Assembly: GCA_033807775.1 (NCBI GenBank)
Contig: CM066321.1
Location: forward strand, 42,136,850 to 42,200,849
DNA from: Saussurea involucrata
Taxonomy: Eukaryota; Streptophyta; Magnoliopsida; Asterales; Asteraceae
Direction of reading: 5' to 3'
Length of the DNA: 64,000 nt
Shown: positions 12,901-23,310 of the stretch, in pieces
Position numbering within the stretch: position 1 is the stretch's first letter
Layout of the letters: each line of letters begins with the position of its first letter
Program-made: the position numbers and the translations under genes
Notes under the pieces: model-generated
What the model was told of the DNA's origin: nothing
What the model saw: the letters and a program-made list of their open reading frames with translations, nothing else
The model's database searches: none

Positions 12901-14268
12901 CTGCTTCCTCTGCGATGGATTGCAGAGGAGTGTGGGGTTTCTTGGATTTCTTCTTGCTCCTTCTTTTCTTTGGTTTGGGGGCACCCTCCTGAGAAGACTC
13001 GTGTTTTCTCTTCTTTTTATCTTTTGGAGGAGGGGGAGGTGCAGAGGATCCAACTTCTATTGCATGAGGAGGGGACCGTTGGGTTTGAACAGCACTGGTA
13101 GAGGTTCCCTCTATCGTTTTCCTTTTCTTATGAGCTTTCTTCTTCTTCTTGGCAGAGGATTTGCTCTTGGAAGCAGGGGAGAGAATTGTATCTCTCAGAG
13201 CATTAAAGTTCTCTTGTACTTAGGCCACTGCCCATTCTTCGTCAGATATCCTATCTATAACCCTAGTTCATAAGGGGATTCCTAGACGCGTGGGTGTCAC
13301 AAGACTCGGTTCTGGAGTCCTATGATCGCGTATGTAGTCTAACTTAAGGGTCTCATCTGTTGCATATCACAGAAGTGTGGTTGGCAGAGGCCTGCAGAAG
13401 GGGTATTTGTGTTCGTGTTCTGTTGGAGAGTTCTTTGTCATAGAATACATTCTGACCGTTGGTCCCTCCATTGGCCATTTTTGTAGAAGGAGCAGAGGTT
13501 CTAGAAGTACACCCAAAATACGCTGATATTGCAGAGGAGGTAGAGCTTCTGCAGAGCGTCCTTTGGCCTTTTGGGAGGATATTCTGCGGTCGATGGTGTT
13601 AACCATTTCTTGCATCATGAGGGTGGAGTAGTCCAGAGAAAGATCGTAGTACACTCCGTACATAATGCCCAAGATTTGATGAGAAGTCTGGTCTGGACTA
13701 CCTACTTTTCCCGTTAGGAATCTGTTGAGAATGGAGAAGAGGGTATTTCAACAAACCTGCAGAGCTCTGTGTCTGTGGGTTCCTCTGCGTATGCCTTTAT
13801 CCCTAGAAGACCTATTGTTGGTAGACTGAACTCAAGTGAGAACATGGTTCTGTTGAACTTGAGTTCAAGGTGCTCGGATTTGTCTGGTTTTGAGATGTAG
13901 CCCTTTATCTGTCTATCTTCTGGGTCAAATCTGCTGCTTTGCCAGAACTGATTGAGATATCTGGCAGGGATTTTGTGGACAGTTTTGGTTAATAGGGGGT
14001 AAAGATAATGATTTTCCAGAATGTGAAGAAGGATGGCATGTGCTTCCCCAAATGCGGTTTTGGAGGGAACCAGGTATTGGTTATTGGGTTTTAAGGGAAG
14101 AACACGTTCAAAGTGTTCATGTGCTATGAAGTTTTGAAGGTGGGTTGTCGGAGCAAAATTTGCTGTGTCGCCGGAGTTATCCTGTTCTAGGTTTCCGGCT
14201 ATTTCTTGGTTCTGAGAATTCTCAGAATGGGATGAGGAGTTCACTGGAGCGTTGGAGGTGGAAGCCAT
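9931..14268 (-). pseudogene. R4 third ORF (env-position ORF), 3' truncated
   Basis: This large ORF downstream of pol has an unknown role. It starts at the ATG at 14268 (MASTSNAPVNSSS). The N-terminal conserved region lies at 14150-13760 (YLVPSKTAFGEAHAILL, YLNQFWQSSRF). A roughly 70-bp deletion near 13750, seen against R9, breaks the frame, which resumes at about 13740-13370. A basic cluster of the type PKPKKRRSKKKSKK lies near 12960, and acidic, Ser/Thr-rich sequence runs to 12320. A 510-codon frame at 12253-10721 holds a coiled coil (LNTKMDNMSTEVQNALAQMK) and an acidic tract. A further frame at 10383-9931 has another basic cluster (EEPKKKKLKH) and the start of the C-terminal module (EEVVYRYLY). 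I see no signal peptide or membrane helix. R3 cuts it off. Confidence 0.75.
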
Positions 14269-14451
14269 TGATATAAACTTGAAGAAAGAGAGTAGAAAAT
14301 GGAAGTTGCAGGTTATTGCAAGGTTCGCCGGAGAAGATGAAGAGAGTAAGTTCGTAAAAGGTTTAAGAGAGAATAGGAACGGGGTTATATATAGAGAGTA
14401 GAAACGGATAGAATTCCACGGTAAAAGTGAATTTAATAAACATTTGGGATC

Positions 14452-15355
14452 TGTTTGGGCAAAAAATCACGTCGCTCGACCACGACCAGAACCGGTAAGA
14501 CGTATGATTAGGGACTATATCTTGTATTAAGATAAGGTCTCGACAAGAATCCAGAAAACATCCGTCATCTCCCGTAAAAGGTAAGTCGTGCGTCCCCCAT
14601 GACGTTCAACCATAGCATCGCCCGTCCCGCACGACCGTCGCATAGAACCATGCGACCTCGACCAAACTAACGTTAACCATGACTGTTACGTTTGCTAAGT
14701 GTTTAATGCAGGAGTCAAAGCCATTAAGGAGCAACGGATATAACAGACGCAACCATCAACGATTGATAGCCATAACAGACGAAGATCATCATGGATAATG
14801 ACTCCGACAACCGTTACAGACTGTTGCAGCCGTTATAGCTGTTAAATGAAGCAATCAATGAGCTAATTAAAGCTCCCAAAGACTATGAAGACCGAGTTCA
14901 ATCATCATTTCAAGGACGGAACACTGAACATCGAATATCCAGCGATTAACAACCAAAGCAATATTCAAGAACACCTTAAGTGAAGAACCATTATTCTAAG
15001 TCATCGCTCTCAACGCACGACAACAGCTCTCGACCAGCAGTTCACACTTTGTATTCACACACGACAAACACTTGTACTTTACATTTCGAAGCATTTTCTT
15101 CATTTGTATTGTAATCACTGTACGATCGACACCAGTATCCAAGGACATTGCCCCTGATTGGCGACCATAGTGCAGCGACGACACCCCCTATCGTCCGCAG
15201 GTTTTTTCCTCGTTTGAGGTTTTTCCTGCGTCATCAAATCCCTTGTTTCTTTATTTTTATCCTCGTCGCACGTCTCTTCGAAAGATTCTTTCTTTAGTTA
15301 TTTAAGTCCACATCGACCTTAAGTTGTCCCTTTGGTGCGATTTTTGGCATTAACA
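14452..15355 (+). repeat. R5 5' LTR (904 bp)
   Basis: It starts TGTTTGGGCAAAAAATCACG and ends TTTTTGGCATTAACA. It pairs with 21194-22098. CG-rich words such as TCGACG and CGTACGAC are frequent in it. Confidence 0.95.
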
Positions 15356-15358
15356 GTT

Positions 15359-15376
15359 TGGCGCCATCCGTGGGAC
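15359..15376 (+). other. R5 primer-binding site
   Basis: TGGCGCCATCCGTGGGAC begins three bases after the LTR and is identical to R1. This is where the priming tRNA would anneal to start minus-strand DNA synthesis. Confidence 0.75.
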
Positions 15377-15456
15377 TACATCTAGAGAAAATCCTCGACG
15401 AACGTGCATTCTACTAATAGTTTCTTGGAGTTTCTTCTATTTACTGTTGCAGGAAA

Positions 15457-17814
15457 ATGGCAACCCCTGGAAATCCGCAACAAGCCGTCGCTCAGATGTA
15501 TCAGGAGCTCGAGGTTGCCAGGAATCAACTCAATGCAATGGCAGAGCAGAATCGCAGAACAGCTGAAGAGATTGCGCGGCTAAGGAATCCTTTTGGACCC
15601 CATAATGGTCCTAGACCATTCATCCAGAATCTAGGTCCGGGACCAGGCCCATCCGCGCAGAATCAGCATCCAGGTCCATTCATGCAGAATCAGCAGCCGG
15701 GTCCGTTCATTCCGAATCCCCAGTCTGGGCAGATTCCCCCTCAGCACATCTGACCACCACCCTTGAACAATGGATCCCAACCATCTCAAGGTGGCGCCCA
15801 TCCGTTTCAGAATGGATCCCAGCCGTTTTCCCAGCCGTTCCAAAGTGGTCCGCAACCTTTCCAACAAGGATCGCAACCTTTTCAGCATGGACCACAATCG
15901 TTTCAGAATGGACCGCATCAATTCCACTATGGGTCGCAACCTTTTCAGCATGGACCACAATCGTTTTCAGCATGGACCACAATCGTTCAACAGGGACACC
16001 AATGGTTCGTCGCATGGTAATGGCACTAGTCCAGGGACCAATCCCTCGACAGGGGCAAATCCTGATCTTAACGATCTCGTGGCCCAGCGTTTGAAGATGT
16101 TAGAACACCAAAATGAGCGCATCCTGTCCTTGCTCGCCAAGTTTCCTGGGGCAGCCGTGCCCGTTGACGTCGAGCCTCGCTCGGGGTATCAGGCGACGCC
16201 CTTCATCGACGATATCGCCACCGTCGAGGTCCCAAAGAAGTATAACATTCTTGCCTTCACTCCCAAGTATTCGGGTGTGACCGATCCAACCGAGCATGTC
16301 GCGCAGTATAAGCAGCTCATGTGGACAATCTCGATTCCACACATGTACCAGGAAGTGTGCATGCGCAAGAGTTTCGGGGCGACTCTCACTGGTCCAGCTC
16401 TCCAGTGGTTGATCAATCTCAAACCCAAATCTATCGGGTCGTTCGCCGAATTGGTCAACCAATTCTCCCGGCAATTCGCCAGCAGTCGTAAGATGGAAAA
16501 GCAGACTAGTGATCTGTACTATGTCGTGCAGAAGACCAATGAGTCTATTCGAAGTTATTTCAATAGATTCAATGCTGAAATGATCAGTATCCGCAATTGT
16601 GACATCAAAACTGCGATCGAAGCTTATAAGCGTGGTCTAGACGATAGTTCAGGTCTATATATCGATCTGACCAAGTATCCCCCAGAGACTTTCGAAGATG
16701 TCCGAGCTCGAACCTTAGCATATATAAGGGTCGAAGATGATGCCACCTTTCGTCGCAAGCACACTGACGACAAGAAGTCGTTAGGCGTCAGAAAGCCAAA
16801 GTTCAAGACAAAGGTTGTTTCCAGAATAGAGCCAGCGCGCCAAATTTCAAATGTTCGTTTCAAGACAAAAGCAGAGGCCAAGACCGCGAATAAGTTCACT
16901 CAGTACCCCAAGATATCCTCTTACAGATTCAAGGATCTACAAAGGACCTAGTCGAAGCTCTGAAAAGTTCCCAAGCGACCATTCGATGGCCAAAGAAGTC
17001 CGACCTGGACGATGCTAAGAAGGATAAATCAAAGTGGTGCGACTTCCATGCCGATCATGGTCATGCGACAGACGACTATATCGCATTGAAGAAGGAACTA
17101 GCATATCATTTTCCGAAAGGAAATCTCAAAGATATCATCGACGATGTCGCTATTTCAGCTAACGGACATCGAACGACGACCCCCGAGCATGCGAAGGTCG
17201 TCAATTGTATCACCGGTGGTTCAGATGTGTGTGGTCTGACGTATTCAGTGGCCAAGCGTCATGCCAGTCAGGCGCCCGATGATTGGCCTATTCCTCGCTC
17301 GTCTAGACCCCAAGGAGATTTGGAACTAGAAGCCATGAAGATTGTGTTCGACCACGTCGACCTTGGCGACTCGTATCAGAAGCATCACGACGGGTTGATC
17401 ATTCAGATCACGGTCGGTAACTGTCTAACGCGTCGAGTCTTGATCGACGGGGGCAACTCAGCAAATGTTATTTTTCTCAACACCATCAAAGCCATGGGAA
17501 TCGTTCGCTCGGAAATCATCCGACGTTCGACGACTTTGGTCGGTTTCAATGGAGACGCGACGAGCACCTTCGGAGAGATAATCTTGCCCGTCTACGCTGG
17601 AGGAGTCAACAAGCAGACCAAGTTCAGTGTCATCGATTGTGCGTCAGCCTATAACATCATCTTAGGACGACCGTGGATCCATGATATGAAAGTCGTTCCT
17701 TCGACGTATTATCAAATGTTGAAATTCCCTACGCCATGGGGAATCCAGGAGATTAAGAGGTAGCCAAAAGTCGCTCGTGAGTGCTACAAGTCTACCTTGA
17801 AGCCGCGCAAATAA
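15457..17814 (+). pseudogene. gag-pro: R5 gag-protease, several lesions
   Basis: Gag would form the particle and the protease would mature it. The start is ATG 15457 (MATPGNPQQAVAQMYQEL). A Pro/Gln/Phe-rich repeat region spans 15590-15990, with a TGA at about 15751 (R1 reads CGA there) and a frame change near 15965. The gag capsid domain lies at about 16240-16760 (FGATLTGPALQWLINLKPKS, then VDQ/NQF and RKMEKQTSDL motifs). A second frame change falls near 16930. A C-H-H knuckle at about 17037-17080 (CDFHADHGHATDDY) has Tyr where related gags have the last Cys. The aspartic protease at 17390-17700 carries VLIDGGNSANVIFLN; D-G-G replaces the usual D-S/T-G. TAG at 17761-17763 precedes 16 more codons. 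There is no RT after it. Confidence 0.85.
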
Positions 17815-18576
17815 ACCAAAGTCACAAGATCAGGCTCTCGACAGGTTCGTTCCTCTATCCCTAAATTATTATCTTTTTCACAGAGATAAGTCTACTATGG
17901 CGCCCGGTCGCACGACAACATAGTCAACGCAGGACAATATTTCTCCGTGTCATTCTGTCATTTAAAACCTATCTTTTCCTCCCAAAAAGAATAAGGTAAT
18001 AAATGACAGGGGGCAAATAGAGAGAGTCTGAAATGGTACGTTCTCTAACTCTTTTTTCATACGATTTTTTCTCACAAAACGTTTACTGACTTAAGCATCG
18101 GAGGGTCGTTGGCTAGCCAACGACCAACCCCCGACATCGTTTTATCGCAGAATCGCACGACAGATTATCGCAGAATCGCACGGCAGTAATCATTAAGTCT
18201 ACTAGATGACTTTAAATTCGCAGGGTCGCACGACATACATGATCAGGTCTGTGATTTGATCATCCCTCCATAGGGGCATACGATACAAAATCATTATACG
18301 ATCTAATCGTACGATCGCAAAGTCTAAACGATTTTACCCCTAAGTCTCTTAACTTAGAAAACTCTTTAATCGCGTGTTCACATATTTGTTTTACTCATCG
18401 TATTACAATGTATGCCTTAGTCGCATGATTTCCTATGTGTCCTATGTTCAAATTCATAATTAAACATGGTTTGGATAAAGCATAAAGTTAAAACAAAAGT
18501 TGCGTTCATTATATAAACCATCGAGTACATAATCGACCACAAACGGTCGAGCAACACAAACAAACGAATACATTTT
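17815..18576. other. R5 internal non-coding stretch
   Basis: This AT-rich sequence separates gag-protease from the antisense gene. It has scattered copies of CGCACGAC-type words at 17910-18320. I see no ORF with family character and no trace of RT or integrase. Confidence 0.6.
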
Positions 18577-20697
18577 TTAAGGTTGTGGAGGAGCATCGAT
18601 CACAACCTTGTCCGATACCTCATCCTGAAAACCCTCGCTAGCCACCTCCTCCTCGACCTCCTTCTCGTCATCCAAGTCGAGATCTCTCTCGCTCCCGACT
18701 CTCTCATAAAAGAGACGCAGCTCATCTGACGCTGAAGCCAAAGGATCCTTGCCCTGCAGGTGACGTCGCATAACTCTCGTACACGCAGTAAGTCGAGCAT
18801 AAGAAAAGAAGGACTTATTTTCGTCCATCAACTCATCAGACTCCTTCTTCAAATTTATCACCTTAGCCTTGATTCCCTCGACATCCTTCCTCTTCGCGGT
18901 TACGGATTCCTTCATCCCCTCCAGCTCCTCTGTCTGGTCACGCATCAAAGTTAGGGACTCCTTCAAACGCGAGTTTATCTCGTCTCTTGTATGACTGAGG
19001 GCATCCAATTCGTCCAGAGCATGGTCAAGGCGCACCGACATCGTTTCTTCATGCTCCAAAGCAGCTTTCTTTTTAGCTAACGCTGTATCTTCATCTTTGG
19101 TAACAGAAGCCGTTGAAACCTCTATATTCGTCGTTTCGGCCTGCAATGCCAGGGAAGCTTGGAACGCCTGAAGAATCATAATATGAGCGACATTAGTAAA
19201 CAACGACAATGACAACGGAAACGACAAACAACAAGTCTTGAAAGAAAGACTTACCAAGAATAAGAGTCCAGCTGCATGGAACTCTTTCTTCTCGAAAGAA
19301 AACCCTTCAAAACGCTCCCTGAAAGACGGAAGAAAATATTTTTCCAAATGGGGGAACAACTTCGTCTCGTCCAAGACATTGTCGTCCAGAAAACCCGACG
19401 GCAATGTAAAGTTGACCGTCGTTTCCCCCACAGGTCCCTTCTGCGCGCCATTGCCCCCGTCGGCCGATGAAGGGCCGGATAGGACGACGGGAGACATCGT
19501 CGCCAGTTGCGCAGTATCCACAGATTTTTCGCCGGTCGTGTCAAACGCAACCGCCGCCTTCGCCTTCCTGGACAAGGCAACCCTCGATGGGTTACCCGTC
19601 TTCAAAGATGGTTCCCTCAGAACGGACACCTTTGTCCTCTTTAAGAGGCCCGACCCGGCTCTCGGGACCTCTTTTCTCTTCAGGACTCCCGACCCAGTTG
19701 TCGAAACGTCCTTCTCCCTCGCCTCGCGAGCTACTTCGACTTGGGCCATCTTCCTAGCAACAGAAGATGTCGCCTGCGCTTGAGATTCACCTGTACGGTA
19801 AAAGAAAGAAATTAGACGATTCAGAACAGAGAAAGACCAGGTCCAGCGAAAAGAAGACAAAAAAAATACTTACCAATTATCTCTACCTCTGGTTCTTCAC
19901 TCTTCTCTTCCTCCTCAGGCTTCTCAGAGTCCTCCTCTTCTTCTTTCTCCTCTCGACCCATCCTCACTCTGTCTCTCAAAAAAACGGTGTCATCATCCTC
20001 GTCTATCAAATGACGCTTGATGTACGACCGGTCTTCAGTACTAAATTCCAAGAACTTTTCGATCTTAGCCCGAAAAGCATCATCCGGCTCTACCTTATCG
20101 AAATCAATATCTACGCATAAAAAAGAAGATCAGTAAAAAAAACAATCGAGCAACAAAATAACATGAAAACGTACAATCAAAGGCTCATCCTTCATATTCC
20201 AACCATCCCTAATCCAGTCACTATCTGTGTCCAACGTCGACACCTGTACGAATACGTACCTCTTCTTCCATCCACGGTCGTTGACAGCAGTATTTAAAAC
20301 CAGGGTACGATCACCCTTGAACCTTGAAAACAAACTATAGCGACGGTATCGGTCATTCTTGACCTTATACGCCGTCAGAAGGTCCCTCACATTCATCGGT
20401 GGATTCCAGTTAGAGGTAAGTCGTTCGATGATCAAGATAACTCGCCAGAACTGCGGCATCAATTGCCCCTTGCGAAAGATCAAATTCACACATGAACTCT
20501 TTGACTAAAGGCGAATATGGCCAGTGAAAGCCTGTTTTGAACGGGTATTCGTATATAACAACGTACCCCTTGGGGCACATTTCCGATCGAACCTTGCCAA
20601 CCTTGCTTACGGTAATCCCCATGGGAATCCTCGCTAGACTTCTAAAGTCGTCGAGATCTTCTTCGTTTTTAATGGTGCTTCTAGGCTCTGACGACAT
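18577..20697 (-). CDS. Antisense gene of R5, predicted spliced (gypsy-type transposase-like domain)
   Basis: This gene lies on the strand opposite to gag-protease, as in some Tat-lineage elements. The chosen start is ATG 20697 (MSSEPRSTIKNEED). Predicted exons are 20697-20171, 20110-19874, 19790-19255 and 19167-18577, about 630 codons. Introns 19791-19873 and 19168-19254 have GTAAGT donors and CAG acceptors and join in frame; 20111-20170 (GT-AG, 60 bp) is less certain. The N-terminal domain (YPFKTGFHWPYSPLVKEFM, then QLMPQFWRVILIIERL) resembles the plant domain called putative gypsy-type transposase (Pfam Transposase_28). A Glu-rich acidic stretch, a Lys/Arg/Ser/Thr-rich middle and a long coiled coil follow. 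One extra base in a C run at 20466-20469 breaks the domain, so this copy is probably inactive. Its function is unknown. Confidence 0.7.
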
Positions 20698-21193
20698 TGC
20701 CAGCCCCGTTAAATTGAATTGCACTTCTGAAAGGCCCCAGATATCCCAGTTTTTTCTAGGCTTTCTAGCGATAGACTTGCCCCGCATACGCAAACTGGAG
20801 AGTCGTATCTTATATGATCTCAGAAAAACTTAAATTAGGTCAAAGATTCTTGCAAGTTTTAATCAAACGGAAATCGCCAAGAAAAGATCCATCATAATCT
20901 TTATTTATGCAGTCGATCATGTCAGGTCGAGCCCTTTGATGATCACCGCATGCTCTCGTTTCTTCGTATAACCACAGGGATCGTCCACACCTATCATCGA
21001 CAGCTGGTAAGCACAATCGTGTGTCATCATGACATCACGACCTCGTTCCCTTTTCAACTTCTCGTTCAGTTAAAGGCGAACCGGTCTAGTTCCACGATAA
21101 CCAGGCAAATCCCTCAACACAGGTCACAAGTCTTCGACAAGCAAAATTTAAAACTTAAATTTGACATTTAGTTTTCAAATTTTGGGGGCAAAC
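20698..21193 (+). other. R5 3' non-coding region and polypurine tract
   Basis: This holds the putative upstream region of the antisense gene and ends in the tract TTTGGGGGCAAAC (21181-21193) directly before the 3' LTR. The tract would prime plus-strand DNA synthesis. No gene is seen. Confidence 0.7.
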
Positions 21194-22098
21194 TGTTTGG
21201 GCAAAAAATCACGTCGCTCGATCGCGACTAGAACAGGTAAGACGTATGATTAGGGACTATATCTTGTATTAAGATAAGGTCTCGACAAGAACCCAGAAAA
21301 CATCCGTCATCTCCCGTAAAAGGTAAGTCGTACGTCCCCCATGACGTTCAACCATAGCATCGCCCGTCCCGCACGACCGTCGCATAGAACCATGCGACCT
21401 CGACCAAACTAACGTTAACCATGACTGTTACGTTTGTTAAGTGTTTAATGTAGGAGTCAAAGCCATTAAGGAGCAACGGATATAACCGACGCAACCATCA
21501 ACGATTGATAGCCGTAACGGACGAAGATCATCATGGATAATCACTCCCACAACTGTTACAGACCGTTGCAGCCATTATAGCTGTTAAATGAAGCAATCAA
21601 TGAGCTAATTAAAGCTCCCGAAAGACTATAAAGACCGAGTTCAATCATCATTTCAAGGACGGAACACTGAACATCGAATATCCGGCGATTAACAACCAAA
21701 GCAATATTCAAGAACACCTGAAGTGAAGAACCATTACTCTAAGTCATCGCTCTCGACGCACGACAACAGCTCTCGACCAGCAGTTCACACTTTGTATTCA
21801 CACACGACAAACACTTGTACTTTACATTTCGAAGCATTTTCTTCATTTGTATTGTAATCACTGTACGATCGACACCAGTATCCAAGGACATCGCCCCTGA
21901 TTGGCGACCATAGTGCAGCGACGACACCCCCTGTCATTCGCAGGTTTTTTCCTCGTTTGATGTTTTTCATGCGTCATCAAATCCCTTGTTTCTTTATTTT
22001 TATCCTCGTCGCATGTCTCGTCGAAAGATTCTTTCTTTAGTTGTTTAAGTCCACATCGACCTTAAGTTGTCCCTTTGGTGCGATTTTTGGCATTAACA
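21194..22098 (+). repeat. R5 3' LTR (905 bp)
   Basis: It has the same termini as the 5' LTR (TGTTTGGGC to GGCATTAACA). Differences from 14452-15355 are mostly transitions, about 30 by eye. Confidence 0.95.
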
Positions 22099-22103
22099 GG
22101 GTC

Positions 22104-23310
22104 CGCACTTGAGTTTTACAGCGGGGCACAAGTTTCAGAAGAAACGTGGGGTACGCACGTCCAATGAAAATCTGCCACGTCACATGTGTCAGAAAACGAT
22201 TAGACGTCGTGCGCGGCCCATTAATTCTTGGCGCGTGGGTATTTATTCTGTGTGGGGTCTGTCACTCCCGATAAATAACTCCCTTTTACAGAGTTTCCAT
22301 AAAGAGTAAAGTGTCAGAATCAACAGAGGCTCTGTAGTGGAGTGAGTTCTGTGATTCTGAAACCTACCTTTTATGTCTCCTCTGTGCTTGCACCTTTACC
22401 AAAAATGTTTGAAAATTCATTGGAGAGGATCGATAGTCCTTAGCACAAAATTTTCATCCACAGAGGTTTTGGGGCTCTGTTAAAGCCAGCATAGGCTCTA
22501 TGAGTGAAAATTTCTCATAACTAAAAATTTAGAAAACTTTTTGATCATCCAACGTTTTACTTGTTTTAAACATTGTTTTTAGGACATATTTGGAAATTAG
22601 TGTCCGAGAAAAACGATTTGGAAAGAGGTTTTGTGCAAGTAGCCTTTGAATACCTGGATTAGTGAACATAAGTTCTGTATTGGAATGAACTCTATGACTA
22701 GAAACCTTCTTTAAGATATTGAAGTTGATTGATAGAGTTTCCGTATTAAATTTGCAGTTGTAGAGGATTCGGCTTACAGAAGCTCTGTTGAGCTCAGCAG
22801 AGGCTCTATGACCTCAAATTTCTCATAACGGAAGGCTCAAAAATCTTTTTGATCATTACTTGTTTGGAATGTCTTAAAAGTGTTTCTAGGACGTATTTGG
22901 AAATTGATGTCCTTGAAAATTGTTTTTCAGAAAGGATTTGTACGAGATACTTACCATTTGATTCTTCCTTGTTCGACAAAGACCTTTACTTCTAGGAATT
23001 TGATTTGATGACATCTCTTCTTTGGCTCCCCCTTAAATGATCAACCTCTGTAGATCAGTTCAGGGTCTCCTTCTGTTCCCCCTTGACCTATGCTTGGATC
23101 AAATGAGATAAGTAGTGCACATGACATAGGTCAATCTCATCAGAGGTTCTGTGGAGATTGTCAGAGGCTCTGAGCAATTCCACAGAAGCTCTGTTGGTAA
23201 CAGAACTTTTGATGATTAAGAATGTACATACAGAAGAGTTTTAAATATATACATATTTACAAGAGGATCAAGTCTTACTTACAGAGGTTTTCAACTCATG
23301 TTTATCATAC
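22104..23310 (-). other. R4 spacer between pol and third ORF, with repeated polypurine tracts
   Basis: There is no gene here. Two purine runs on the minus strand (AAGGGGGAGCC at 23024-23034 region, AAGGGGGAAC at 23075-23084 region) are the repeated polypurine-tract motifs typical of Sireviruses downstream of pol. Near-palindromes of the type CAGAGGCTCTG recur (22324, 22798, 23162). The equivalent region of R9 is 55640-57056. Confidence 0.7.

Larger units (their letters stand above)
14452..22098 (+). mobile_element. R5: complete non-autonomous Tat-lineage element with antisense gene
   Basis: This is a full insertion of 7,647 bp with two LTRs (904 and 905 bp), primer site and polypurine tract. 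The flanks are GGATC (14447-14451) and GGGTC (22099-22103), a 5-bp target duplication with one mismatch. Flanking sequence on both sides is R4 spacer. Contents are gag-protease on the plus strand and a spliced gene on the minus strand. RT, RNase H and integrase are absent. By eye the LTRs differ at about 30 positions (3-4%). Confidence 0.93.

Noticed and set aside
14996..15184. Identical small ORF at 14996-15184 and 21739-21927
   Set aside because: It lies within the two R5 LTRs on the antisense strand; it is LTR sequence only.
22104..23310. Possible host promoter or small gene in the R4 spacer
   Set aside because: The corresponding stretch in R9 (55640-57056) has the same words and motifs, so it is element spacer; no ORF is conserved between them.
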